DNA of 64,000 nt from Mesorhizobium wenxiniae (GTDB taxonomy: Bacteria > Pseudomonadota > Alphaproteobacteria > Rhizobiales > Rhizobiaceae), in assembly GCF_002284535.1 (NCBI RefSeq), contig NZ_NPKH01000027.1, forward strand, positions 124,001 through 188,000. Reading direction: 5' to 3'. Positions 1 through 8,209 of this stretch are shown piece by piece. How positions within the stretch are numbered: position 1 is the stretch's first letter; every line of letters begins with the position of its first letter. A program made the position numbers and the translations under genes. Below the pieces are notes generated by a model. It made no database searches. It had not been told where the DNA came from and saw only the letters and a program-made list of their open reading frames with translations.

Positions 1-1321
1 CCCACCGCTGCGTAAAGCGCCGAGCCCTGCTTGTAGGCGTGGTCTCGCATTGCCGTGTCGTTGGCATGGTCGTCGAAATGGACGTCCGCCACCGCCATGC
101 CGTGCTCGTCCTTGAGATCGGCATGCAGCGTGATGCGGTTTTCCTCGCGCGGCATGTCTTCGCCGACGATCCACATGCCGGCCATATGGTCGTAGTGGTC
201 GAGCGCCGTGGTGAAGGAACGCCCCCAGGCGCCGGGATTGAGGAAGGCGGCCATGAACGGCAGGCCGAGCGACAGCGTCTCAAGCTCGTAGCCGCCGACG
301 AAGCCGCGCGAAGGATCGTTGCGGGCCTCGTCGCGGATGATACCGGCCATGGTGGTGCCGCGATACATATGCACCGGCTTGTCGAAGATGCCGTAGACCG
401 AGCCCGTGGTGTGGCGCATGTAGTTCTTGCCGACCTGCCCCGATGAATTGGCAAGACCGTCGGGAAACTGGCTCGATGCCGAATTGAGCAGCAGCCGGGG
501 GCTCTCGATCGAATTTCCGGCCACGGCGACGATGCGGGCCTTCTGTTCCTGCAGTCTGCCGTCCTTGTCGGCATAGACGACGCCGGTCACCTTGCCTGAT
601 GCATCGTGATTGATCTTGATAGCCATGGCGTTCGGCCTGACCTCGAGATGGCCGGTCGCCTCGCCCTTGGGAATTTCGCTGTAGAGCGTCGACCATTTGG
701 CGCCCCATTTGCAGCCCTGGAAGCAGAAGCCGGTCTGCTGGCAGGCATTGCGGTCGTCGCGCGGCTCGGAATTGATTGCCATCCGGCCGGTGTGGCACTC
801 CTTATAGCCGAGCTTGTCGGCGCCGGCCTTCATCACCTTGAAGTTGTTGTTGCCGGGAAGGCCTGGGATGTTGTTGGTGAGCGTCACGCCCAGCTTATCT
901 TCGGCCTTTGCGTAGTAGGGCTCCAGCTCGGCAAGCGTGATCGGCCAATCGAGCAGGTTCGCGCCTTCTAGTTTTCCGTAGGTCGAAAGCGTTCTGAATT
1001 CATGCTCCTGAAACCGCAGCGAGGCGCCCGCCCAGTGCGTGGTCGAGCCGCCGACCGCCTTGACGATCCATGCCGGCAGATTGGGAAAATCTTTCGCCAC
1101 CCGCCAGTCGCCCGAGGTCGTGCGCTTGTCCGTCCAGGCGAGTTGGGCGAATGAGTCCCACTCGTCGTTGATGAAATCCTCGTATTCGTGGCGTGCGCCC
1201 GCCTCCAGGATGACGACATCGATGCCTTTCTGGGCGAGTTCGTTGCCGAGCGTGCCGCCGCCGGCGCCGGAGCCGATCATGACAACCACGCCGTCGTTCG
1301 TGAGATCAAATGGTGCTGCCA
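1..1321 (-). CDS. GMC family FAD-dependent oxidoreductase, large subunit (C-terminus beyond window)
   Basis: This is the flavoprotein subunit of a membrane-associated sugar, gluconate or alcohol dehydrogenase of the GMC family. The N-terminus carries an FAD-binding Rossmann motif (GSGAGGGTLGNE, about residues 17-28) ending in an acidic strand (VILEAG). Further on are the GMC segment GGSTTHWAG and a cysteine-rich stretch (CQQTGFCFQGC) typical of gluconate 2-dehydrogenase-type large subunits. ATG at 1321 is preceded by GGGAGG at a good distance. The reading frame stays open to the left edge, so at least 440 residues are present and the C-terminal His-containing catalytic region is cut off. The small subunit lies just upstream on the same strand, which supports a membrane-bound dehydrogenase complex. 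The substrate cannot be told from sequence. Confidence 0.88.
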
Positions 1322-1370
1322 TGGTTTCCTCCCATGATGTCTATTGTGTACGGTTTGGGACGACGGGGGC

Positions 1371-1920
1371 TCAGAGCCACTCGATGTCGTCGAACCCGCG
1401 CGCCATGTAGCCGCCCTTGGAGTAGGACTCGCCCTCGTAGCCGAAGATCGGCCAGACCTCTTTCTGGTTGTAGAGACCGACGACAAGCCCGCCACGGACT
1501 GCCTGGAAGAACGGCGTGTCCTCGATCTCTCTTAGCACGGCAACGCGCTGCTCCTCCCAGCCGAGGCTGGTGTAGCCACCCTTACCCGACTTCGAGTCGA
1601 GTTCGGCGATGCCGTTTTCGATGAGGTCCTTATGGGCTGGGTCTTTGCCGGCCTGCTCGTCATGGGCCTTGACGGCGATTGCGTAATATTTGTCAGGCAC
1701 TTGGTCGTGCGGGTAGATGTCGCGCGCCATCTGGATCAGGGTCGCCATGGTTTCGGGCTTGAGCGCAGATGTTTCGAGACCCCAGGCATGTTCCGAGCTG
1801 ATGACGGCACTACCCGAAAATGACCAGCAACGCGCCGACACCGCCGCGCTTCAGAAGCTCGCGGCGCGATAGCCCGGGCTTCCTTTCATCGGCCGGCTTT
1901 CTCTCATAAATCGTGACCAT
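1371..1920 (-). CDS. gluconate 2-dehydrogenase subunit 3 family protein, apparent frameshift after the Tat signal
   Basis: This is the small subunit of a GMC-type dehydrogenase, probably helping export and mature the FAD subunit encoded next to it. The natural start is ATG at 1920 behind GGGAGGAACAA. It opens with a Tat signal (LSRRELLKRGG, then GVGALLVI). As given, that frame stops at a TAG after 36 codons. The rest of the protein (SAVISSEHAWGLE to the stop at 1371, conserved to the end) continues in the neighbouring frame. Removing one base from the AAAA run at 1817-1820 (TTTT on the coding strand) rejoins the two parts exactly, reading ALLVISGSAVISS. The 156-residue downstream piece can be read from a chance ATG at 1841 but would lack the export signal. 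A sequencing error or a recent one-base insertion is more likely than a real short gene. Confidence 0.75.
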
Positions 1921-1999
1921 TTGTTCCTCCCTTTGCTTGCTGTTCGCACCCGAAGGTGCCCTGGCTGGCGCCCGCTGGCCGGCGCGGCCGTAATGTCTC

Positions 2000-2395
2000 C
2001 TATTTGAACCGACCCTGACGCTGCAGAACCTCGATCTTGTAACCGTCGGGATCCTCGATGAAGAAGAAGCGCGCGAGCAGCGCTCCGTCGCGGTTGAACA
2101 AGACGATCTTCTTCGGGCTCAGGCCAAGCGCGCCGAGCCGGTCATGTTCGCTGTCCAGATCGGCGACCGAAACCGCGAGATGGCCGTAGCCGTCGCCGAG
2201 CGCATAAGGCTCCTGGCGGCCCTTATTGACGGTGAGCTCGACTTCGAAGCCCGCCTCGGCATTGCTCAGATAGACGAGCGTGAAGGTTTCGAAATCGAGC
2301 CGTTCAGCGACGTCCAGCCCAAAGGCTTTCCGGTAGAAGTCGATGGAACGGGCCTCGTCCAGAACCCGGATCATGGTGTGGATCGTCTTCGCCAA
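2000..2395 (-). CDS. gloA: lactoylglutathione lyase (glyoxalase I)
   Basis: This enzyme converts the hemithioacetal of methylglyoxal and glutathione to S-lactoylglutathione, the first step of the cytosolic glyoxalase pathway. At 131 residues it has the usual length of bacterial GloA. The metal ligands expected for the family are visible: His6 in TIHTMIRV, a Glu in the FEVELT strand, His in GYGHLAVSV, and Glu in the C-terminal DPDGYKIEVLQ. The start chosen is TTG at 2395 with GGAG seven bases upstream. The next in-frame Met (residue 8) would remove the first metal-binding His, so it is unlikely. It is separated from the upstream RHH gene and reads in the same direction as the dehydrogenase genes. 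Confidence 0.9.
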   Translation of the reverse strand: MAKTIHTMIRVLDEARSIDFYRKAFGLDVAERLDFETFTLVYLSNAEAGFEVELTVNKGRQEPYALGDGYGHLAVSVADLDSEHDRLGALGLSPKKIVLFNRDGALLARFFFIEDPDGYKIEVLQRQGRFK

Positions 2396-2656
2396 ATGAC
2401 ACTCCGTCGCACCAGCGCCTCATGCGCGTCGGCGTGATTATGCGCGGGTTGCGGCAAAGGTGGTGGCAGCCGATTACCACGCCCTAATCTAACGACGGGG
2501 TGGCAAACCGCCTAAGGACGAAAGTCCGATTGCTGTTTTCCGCTTTCCGGCTGAAGATAATTGGCCGCAATAGGCACTGCTCAAAGGCGCGAATCGCTGC
2601 TGATTGCGCCTAAAATCAACAAGAATGGCCAAGACCACTAAGAACGGGAGGTAACG

Positions 2657-2962
2657 ATGTGCAGGGTTTTTGCCGGGCAGGATCCGGAGGGCTACCGGCA
2701 GATCAATCGATCGATCCGCATCGATGGGCACTCGACGAGTATCCAGCTCGAGGCGACGTTCTGGGCATTGCTCGACGAGATCGCCGACAGCCAAGGCTTA
2801 ACGACGCCGAAATTCATCTCGAAGCTTTATGACGAGGCCATAGAGATCAATGGCCAGATTCCGAACTTCGCCTCGATGTTGCGCACGACCTGTGCCCTCT
2901 ATCTGCGCGGCCATCGGCCGGGCATCGAAGAACACACGGCCCCGAAGCGGCAAGCAGCTTAA
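2657..2962 (+). CDS. ribbon-helix-helix domain protein (RHH_4 type)
   Basis: This 101-residue protein has the compact ribbon-helix-helix fold of small DNA-binding proteins (Pfam RHH_4 by pattern). The strand segment NRSIRIDGHSTSIQLEATFW is followed by helices covering ALLDEIADSQGL and FISKLYDEAIE. Proteins of this kind are common and usually uncharacterised in alphaproteobacteria. DNA binding is inferred from the fold, and the target is unknown. The start ATG at 2657 follows a purine-rich GGGAGG. The gene converges on deoD: the two stop codons share the four bases TTAA at 2959-2962. Confidence 0.75.
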   Translation: MCRVFAGQDPEGYRQINRSIRIDGHSTSIQLEATFWALLDEIADSQGLTTPKFISKLYDEAIEINGQIPNFASMLRTTCALYLRGHRPGIEEHTAPKRQAA

Positions 2963-3669
2963 CTTTCGCTCGCAACATCGAGCGCCAGGCGGGTCATATC
3001 GGTGAAAAGCGCCTGGCGTTCGGAATAATCGGTTTGCTCGCCGGTCACCACATTGTCGACGACAGTCAGGATCGACAGCGCCCGGGCGCCGAAATGCGCC
3101 GCGATGCGATAGAGCGCACTGGTCTCCATATCCACGGCCAGCGCGCCGTGGGCCTGCGCTTCGGCGAAGCGATCGCGCCCCTGAGGATGATAGAATATAT
3201 CGCTGCAGATGGTCAGCCCAGCCTGATGTTCGATGCCGATTCCGGCAGCTCGGGCTAAGGCTCGGGAAAATAGCGCCGGATCGGGGCCGGCATCAGCACC
3301 ATAGAGCCCAAAAACCTGGCCGCTCTCGGCACTTTCACCGCGCACCGACTGCGAGATCACCAGGCTGCGCAGTTTAACCGCGGCAGTTAGGGCACCACAG
3401 GTACCGGTGCGGATCAGTGTCCTCACGCCGTGGAAATCCAGCAATTCATGCGCGTAGATCAGGAATGACGAGACGCCGATGCCGGTGGACTGGATGCTCA
3501 CGGGCTTGCCGCGAAACAGGCCGGTAAAACCGAGGGCTTCCCTTCGACGGTTAACGCAGCGCGGCGCCTCCAGAAAGGTTTCCGCCATCCATTCGGCACG
3601 CTGCGGGTCGCCCGGCAACAGCACTGTTGCGGCATAATCACCCTTGCCTGCCTCGTTGTGCGGCGTCAC
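2959..3669 (-). CDS. deoD: purine nucleoside phosphorylase, DeoD type
   Basis: This enzyme phosphorolyses purine (deoxy)ribonucleosides to base and (deoxy)ribose 1-phosphate for salvage. It follows the hexameric DeoD pattern closely: TPHNEAGKGDYA at the N-terminus, LLPGDPQRAEW (phosphate site), TGTCGAL, and the nucleoside-binding VDMETSALY, which corresponds to VEMEAAGIY in E. coli. I place the start at GTG 3669, which has GGGGGAG upstream and lines up with the E. coli N-terminus, giving 236 residues. An ATG at 3729 would add 20 residues (beginning MARDCHDYG) with no family counterpart. It lies 86 bases downstream of cckA on the same strand and may be co-transcribed with it. Confidence 0.9.
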   Translation of the reverse strand: MTPHNEAGKGDYAATVLLPGDPQRAEWMAETFLEAPRCVNRRREALGFTGLFRGKPVSIQSTGIGVSSFLIYAHELLDFHGVRTLIRTGTCGALTAAVKLRSLVISQSVRGESAESGQVFGLYGADAGPDPALFSRALARAAGIGIEHQAGLTICSDIFYHPQGRDRFAEAQAHGALAVDMETSALYRIAAHFGARALSILTVVDNVVTGEQTDYSERQALFTDMTRLALDVASES

Positions 3670-3755
3670 GGCATGCTCCCCCAAAACCCGCCGCCCGTTT
3701 CGCCCATAATCATGGCAGTCTCGCGCCATTTCGCAAGTGCGAGAATTAGTAAGCC

Positions 3756-6326
3756 CTAAGATTCCAGCACATCCTTGACGATTGTGGCCAGTTGCTTGAG
3801 CGAAAACGGCTTCGGCAGGAAACCGAAATGCGCGTCTGCCGGCAGGTTTTTAGCGAACGCATCCTCCGCGTAGCCGGAAACGAAGACGAATTTGATGTCC
3901 GGCTGCCGCTTGCGCAATTCGCCAAGCAGCGTCGGCCCATCCATCTCAGGCATCACCACATCGGAAACGACAATGTCGACCTTGCCGCCGAGCGCTTCGA
4001 AGACTTCCAGCGCCTCGACGCCTGAGGACGCTTCGTGGACGGTATAGCCGCGCGACGTCAGGGCCCGCATGCCGCCCATCCGCACGGCATCTTCGTCCTC
4101 GACGAGCAGCACCGTGGCCGAACCAGACAGATCCTTGGCTGCGTCGGCGATCTTTGCCGGTGCAGCCGGCGCCTCGCCGGGTTCGCCCCCCGTTCTCGCC
4201 TCTGCAATGTAGCGCGGCAGGAAGATGCGGAACACCGATCCCTTGCCGACCTCGGATTCGCAGAAGATGAAGCCGCCTGTCTGCTTGATGATGCCATAGA
4301 CCATCGACAGGCCGAGGCCAGTGCCCTTGCCGACCTCCTTGGTGGTGAAGAAGGGTTCGAAAATCTTCTTGAGTACTTCGGGGGCGATGCCGCTGCCGGT
4401 GTCTTCGACTTCGACCACCACATAATCGGCCGGCGCAAGTTCGCGGTAGGGAAGGCTCTTGCTCTCCTCTGTGGTCACATTCCGGGTGCGCACGGTGAGG
4501 TCGCCGCCGTTCGGCATCGCATCGCGCGCATTAACCGCCAGATTGACCACCACCTGCTCGAACTGCCCGATGTCGACCTTCACCGGCCACAGATCGCGGC
4601 CATGATCGACCTTCAGCTTTATGTCGTTGCCGACCAGACGGGCCAGCAGCATCCGCAGATCGGCTAGCACGTCGGTCAGGTTGAGCACCTCCGGCCGCAG
4701 CGTCTGCTTGCGCGAGAAGGCCAGAAGCTGCCGCACCAGCGACGCCGCCCGGTTGGCGTTCTGCTTGATGTTCATGATGTCCGGGAAGGACGGGTCCGAG
4801 GGGCGATGATTGGTCAACAAAAGGTCCGACGCCATGATGATGGCGGTCAGCACATTGTTGAAGTCGTGTGCGATGCCGCCGGCAAGCTGGCCGACCGCCT
4901 GCATCTTCTGGCTTTGAGCCATCTGGCCCTCGAGCGCCTTTTGCTCGGTGGTCTCGACGGCGTAGACGATGGCCGATTCTTCGGCGCCCTCGCCGGTGCC
5001 GTCGGCGACCGCGTTGACGTAGAAGCGCATATGCCGTTCTTCATTGCCGGGCAGCAGCGTATCGATTGGTTCGATGTCAGCCTGCCTTTGTCGCGCTTTC
5101 TCGAACGCCGCGGCAAAGGCGGGCCGGTCGCGCTCATGGATCACCGAGTCCAGCCGCACGCGCCGATCGACCGCGTCCCCGTCGACGACGGAGGAAAACA
5201 GCGACAGGAAAGGCGCGTTGGTGCGCAAGATGCGCCCGCTGTTGTCGACAGCTGCTATTGCCATCGGCGTCGAATTGAAAAAGCGGGTGAAGCGGATCTC
5301 CGAGGCGCGAAGGTCGGCGGAAGCGTCCTCGCCTTGCGTCCGGTTGAGCACGATGGTGCGCGTCGGACCGTTGACGCCCTCGCGGCTGGCCGAGACCCTA
5401 TGCATGAAACGCACGGGCAGCGCCTCGCCCTTCACTGTCGTCAGATCGAGATCGATGACCGCATTGCGCGTGGTGCCCGGATCGGCCTTGACCGAGCGGA
5501 CCAGCGCCATGCCATCGCCGGCGACGATCTCCGGAAGGGCGACGGCGCCAGGCGTGAAACTCGTCAGGTCGATGCCCAGCCACTCCGCAAGCGTGGCGTT
5601 GATATAGGTGACGCGGCCTTCCTGATCGGCCGAAAAGAAGCCGGCCGGCGCATGGTCGAGATGATCGATGGCCTCCTGCAGATCGAGGAAAAACCGCTCT
5701 TGCTCGGCCCGTTCTTCGGAGATGTCGGCGAGTTGCCAGGCGAGCAAGGGCTGCCGCTGGCCCGGGACGCTGAAGGCGCGGGCGCGGGCACGATACCAGC
5801 GCGCGCCCGGCTCGGCGCCGGGTCGGATGGATTGGGCAAGCCGAAACTCCCCGTCGCCGGGCTGGCCGTCGCGCAGGCCAGAGGCGAGCCGGTATATGGT
5901 CACTGAGGCCTCGGGAACGTCGGACAGCAAACCTTCGACCGTCTTGAGATCAGCCGCGGACGCCGCGCCCGTCATGTCGGCATAGGCCCGGTTGGCGTAG
6001 ACGACACGACCCTTGGTGTCGGTGACCAGAAGACCTTGCGACATCGAATCGACGAAGGCTTTCGACAGCTCGTCACTCGTCGAGCGCGGTGTGATCTGCA
6101 CGAAGCCGATGGCGGTGGCGAACAGGAAGCCGACACCGATCATCGCCAGCACACCAAGCATTCCAAGCAGGAATGGGTCGCCAAGACGTTCGCGGAAAAG
6201 GCCGAAGACGATCGCGGCGCCAGTCAGGACGACGATGAAGACGATGAGCCGGGTGACCGCACCCGGTCGCGTGTTCTGGTCGACGATCGGTACCGGATAG
6301 AAATCGCCGCGCGCTTCCTTGGCCAT
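3756..6326 (-). CDS. cckA: cell-cycle hybrid sensor histidine kinase CckA
   Basis: CckA is the membrane kinase/phosphatase that, through ChpT, sets the phosphorylation of CtrA and CpdR and so drives the alphaproteobacterial cell cycle. The 856-residue protein has two membrane helices (about 24-43 and 52-75) and PAS-type sensor segments (about 86-200, 215-330, 345-460). A HisKA domain carries the phospho-acceptor His487 in GGIAHDFNN. The HATPase domain has NLAVNARDAMP near 595-605, DTGSG at 642-646 and a G-rich lid around 668. A C-terminal receiver has its acceptor Asp789 in VVSDVVMPEMDG. This architecture, including the HDFNN box, is that of CckA rather than a generic hybrid kinase. ATG 6326 follows AGGGGG. 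The long upstream gap holds a repeated inverted motif (6445-6596), which could be a regulatory region. Confidence 0.93.
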   Translation of the reverse strand: MAKEARGDFYPVPIVDQNTRPGAVTRLIVFIVVLTGAAIVFGLFRERLGDPFLLGMLGVLAMIGVGFLFATAIGFVQITPRSTSDELSKAFVDSMSQGLLVTDTKGRVVYANRAYADMTGAASAADLKTVEGLLSDVPEASVTIYRLASGLRDGQPGDGEFRLAQSIRPGAEPGARWYRARARAFSVPGQRQPLLAWQLADISEERAEQERFFLDLQEAIDHLDHAPAGFFSADQEGRVTYINATLAEWLGIDLTSFTPGAVALPEIVAGDGMALVRSVKADPGTTRNAVIDLDLTTVKGEALPVRFMHRVSASREGVNGPTRTIVLNRTQGEDASADLRASEIRFTRFFNSTPMAIAAVDNSGRILRTNAPFLSLFSSVVDGDAVDRRVRLDSVIHERDRPAFAAAFEKARQRQADIEPIDTLLPGNEERHMRFYVNAVADGTGEGAEESAIVYAVETTEQKALEGQMAQSQKMQAVGQLAGGIAHDFNNVLTAIIMASDLLLTNHRPSDPSFPDIMNIKQNANRAASLVRQLLAFSRKQTLRPEVLNLTDVLADLRMLLARLVGNDIKLKVDHGRDLWPVKVDIGQFEQVVVNLAVNARDAMPNGGDLTVRTRNVTTEESKSLPYRELAPADYVVVEVEDTGSGIAPEVLKKIFEPFFTTKEVGKGTGLGLSMVYGIIKQTGGFIFCESEVGKGSVFRIFLPRYIAEARTGGEPGEAPAAPAKIADAAKDLSGSATVLLVEDEDAVRMGGMRALTSRGYTVHEASSGVEALEVFEALGGKVDIVVSDVVMPEMDGPTLLGELRKRQPDIKFVFVSGYAEDAFAKNLPADAHFGFLPKPFSLKQLATIVKDVLES

Positions 6327-6444
6327 GTGCCCCCTGCTCGTGAAATCCGGTACTTGCCCCTGCCCGGTTGAATCACATTCTCAGGGTCCGGAAAAGGCCT
6401 TGGCGGCAAATGTCCGCTAAAAATGACGCCCGTTCGGCGCCTGG

Positions 6445-6508
6445 TGTGGTGAATCCGAAATTCGCATTACCCTGGGTGCTGCGGGGAGCGAATTTCGGAT
6501 TCACCACA
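6445..6508. repeat. perfect 21-bp inverted repeat, first pair of TGTGGTG motifs
   Basis: The left arm at 6445-6465 begins TGTGGTGAATCCGAAATT and the right arm at 6488-6508 is its exact reverse complement, with a 22-base spacer. It could be a hairpin or two divergent binding sites for a dimeric regulator. The same core recurs in a second pair at 6532-6596. No T-run follows it, so a terminator role is not supported. Confidence 0.8.
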
Positions 6509-6531
6509 TCAGCAACGTGCTGAAAATCCAG

Positions 6532-6596
6532 TGTGGTGGATTTGAAATTCCGGAACGCTGACGCCCTCAATTCGTAGGGACTTCAAATCCACCACA
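6532..6596. repeat. perfect 15-bp inverted repeat, second pair of TGTGGTG motifs
   Basis: The arms TGTGGTGGATTTGAA (6532-6546) and its exact reverse complement (6582-6596) are separated by 35 bases. Together with the first pair the four copies follow TGTGGTGRATYYGAARTYC. The variation is confined to transitions (A/G or C/T), as in operator families or decayed copies of one element. The pair lies 105-169 bases before the fliO-like start and 206-270 bases upstream of cckA. Confidence 0.8.
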
Positions 6597-6700
6597 TTGG
6601 TGTTTCAAGCTGTTCAAGAGGCGCGAAAGGCGACTTGCAGTGGCGTGCCGCAACAGTCTAGTGTCGCGTCTTCTTCGAAAGCCGATATTGGGGGGCACCA

Positions 6701-7429
6701 ATGCTGCAGTGGCTGGATAGTGTGGCGGGTCCGGGTTATGCCGCGGCAATCCTGTGGACGTTTGTCGCGCTTGTCCTTTTGGTCATCATTCTCCTCATCG
6801 TCAAGCTGGTCCGCAATCTGACCTTCGGAACATTCGTTGCCGGCGGCAGGAACCGCAAGACGCGGCTGGCGGTCATGGACGCCACCGCTGTCGACAGCCA
6901 CCGCCGGTTGGTGCTGGTGCGCCGCGACGACATCGAGCACCTGCTGCTGATCGGGGGCCCGACAGACGTCGTCGTTGAACGCGACATCCGGCTGTCGGCG
7001 CTGCGCCGTCCTGCGCTGACCGGAGATGGCGGTGGCCATCAGCCGGCACCGCGGCCGCGCGCGCCTCAACCGGCTCCTGCGCCAATGAGGCAAGCACCGC
7101 CTCCGCAGCCGGTAAGCGCGGCCCCCACGCCTGTCCGGCCCCATCAGACTGCACCAGCGCCAGCGCCGAAGCCAGCGCAAAGCCATCAATCGGCGACCAT
7201 CACGCCGCTGCCCGCCTACGCCAATGCCGTTCGACCCGCGCCATCGCCGGCAAGACAGGATTCCCCGGCAAAGCAGGATTCCATTGACGATACGCTGATG
7301 AGGGAGCTCGAGGTCTCGTTTGATGTCCCGCAGCCCGCGCCGGAGAGCAAGCCGGCGGCAACGGCGCCGTCTTCTCTCGATGACGAGATGACGAAGCTTC
7401 TAGGCGAGCTTTCCAGCCAGAAAAGATAA
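6701..7429 (+). CDS. FliO-like single-pass membrane protein
   Basis: This 242-residue protein has one transmembrane helix (about residues 16-38), then a short cytoplasmic domain with the FliO-family pattern: RLAVMDATAVDSHRRLVLVR followed by DDIEHLLLIGGPTDVVVE (about 56-92). A long Pro/Ala-rich low-complexity tail follows (about 110-200), and a short acidic/charged C-terminus (DDEMTKLLGELSSQ). FliO helps assemble the flagellar export gate, but no flagellar gene is near. The gene is divergent from cckA, so a flagellar role is uncertain. It may be a FliO-domain protein with another, envelope-related function. ATG 6701 is preceded by GGGGGG. Confidence is high for the fold and low for the role. 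Confidence 0.7.
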   Translation: MLQWLDSVAGPGYAAAILWTFVALVLLVIILLIVKLVRNLTFGTFVAGGRNRKTRLAVMDATAVDSHRRLVLVRRDDIEHLLLIGGPTDVVVERDIRLSALRRPALTGDGGGHQPAPRPRAPQPAPAPMRQAPPPQPVSAAPTPVRPHQTAPAPAPKPAQSHQSATITPLPAYANAVRPAPSPARQDSPAKQDSIDDTLMRELEVSFDVPQPAPESKPAATAPSSLDDEMTKLLGELSSQKR

Positions 7430-7460
7430 CCGGCCAGAAGCGGGCCAGCGAACAGGCAAC

Positions 7461-7485
7461 AAAAAAATGGCCGGAGACCGGCCAT
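7461..7485 (-). terminator. rho-independent terminator of dksA
   Basis: Read on the minus strand, the hairpin ATGGCCGG-TCT-CCGGCCAT (7467-7485) is followed at once by seven T residues (7461-7467). It lies 43 bases beyond the dksA stop. In the plus direction no T-run follows, so it should not end the fliO-like transcript efficiently. Confidence 0.85.
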
Positions 7486-7528
7486 GACAAAATTCGCTAT
7501 TGCTGCTTTTAGGCGATTCGCCTGTGCG

Positions 7529-7945
7529 TCAGTCGTCGCGGTAGACCTTCTCGCGGCGCTCGTGGCGCTCCTGCGCCTCGATCGACAAGGTCGCGATCGG
7601 ACGCGCATCGAGCCGCTTCAGCGCGATGGGCTCGCCGGTTTCCTCACAATAACCGTAAGTGCCTTCATCAATGCGCTGAAGCGCGGAATCGATCTTTGAA
7701 ATGAGTTTTCGCTGGCGATCGCGGGCGCGAAGTTCGATGGCGCGGTCGGTTTCCGAAGAGGCGCGATCGGCGAGATCGGGGTGGTTGGCGTTTTCCTGCT
7801 GTAGGATTTCGAGAGTTTCGCGCGCTTCGCGCAGTATGTCGTTCTTCCAAGTGACGAGCTTCAGGCGAAAGTAGGATTTCTGCCGCTCGTTCATGAACGG
7901 CTCGTCTTCGGAGGGTACGTAATCGGCGGTAACGATGTCGTTCAT
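7529..7945 (-). CDS. dksA: RNA polymerase-binding transcription factor DksA
   Basis: DksA binds in the RNA polymerase secondary channel and, with ppGpp, adjusts initiation at stable-RNA and amino-acid promoters. The 138-residue protein starts MNDIVTADYVPSEDEPFMNE, the usual alphaproteobacterial N-terminus. The coiled-coil tip has the acidic DLADRAS pattern corresponding to the E. coli tip aspartates. The zinc-finger region keeps the fold sequence (GTYGYCEETG, KRLDARPIATLS), but the four cysteine positions read Cys, Thr, Ser, Ala. Such single-cysteine DksA proteins are known in alphaproteobacteria. The start at ATG 7945 (GGTGAG upstream) is preferred. The frame remains open to 8236 but that extension is not DksA-like. 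Confidence 0.92.
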   Translation of the reverse strand: MNDIVTADYVPSEDEPFMNERQKSYFRLKLVTWKNDILREARETLEILQQENANHPDLADRASSETDRAIELRARDRQRKLISKIDSALQRIDEGTYGYCEETGEPIALKRLDARPIATLSIEAQERHERREKVYRDD

Positions 7946-8209
7946 TCGACTCACCCAAACAGCCCCAATTTTGGCGCCTATATATTCGCGGACCGAATAC
8001 TGCACAAGCGCAATCGACGACAGTTTCACGCAATTGTTAATGTCGGGCAAAATGCTATGGGCCGCATCATTCGCATGAAGGGCGCGACCGAATTCGCGTA
8101 TGATTCGTTGGGTTTGAAGGGTGCCGGCCATTGTGCGCAAGGCGTTTGTCATGGCTAATCCTGCATCGCCTTTTGACGAGTTTCGGTGTTTGGCACAAGC
8201 GAGGGGCCG

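Larger units (their letters stand above)
6327..6700. other. divergent intergenic region between cckA and the fliO-like gene
   Basis: This gene-free stretch of 374 bases separates two divergent genes and should hold promoters for both. Apart from the four TGTGGTG-type motif copies described separately, I see no convincing coding potential. The short open frames across it read through the repeats and lack ribosome-binding sites. The repeat-bearing middle is less GC-rich than its flanks. Confidence 0.6.

Noticed and set aside
4806..5906. Plus-strand frame of 366 codons within cckA
   Set aside because: It is the complement of the PAS/kinase region of cckA; no family match and no start signals.
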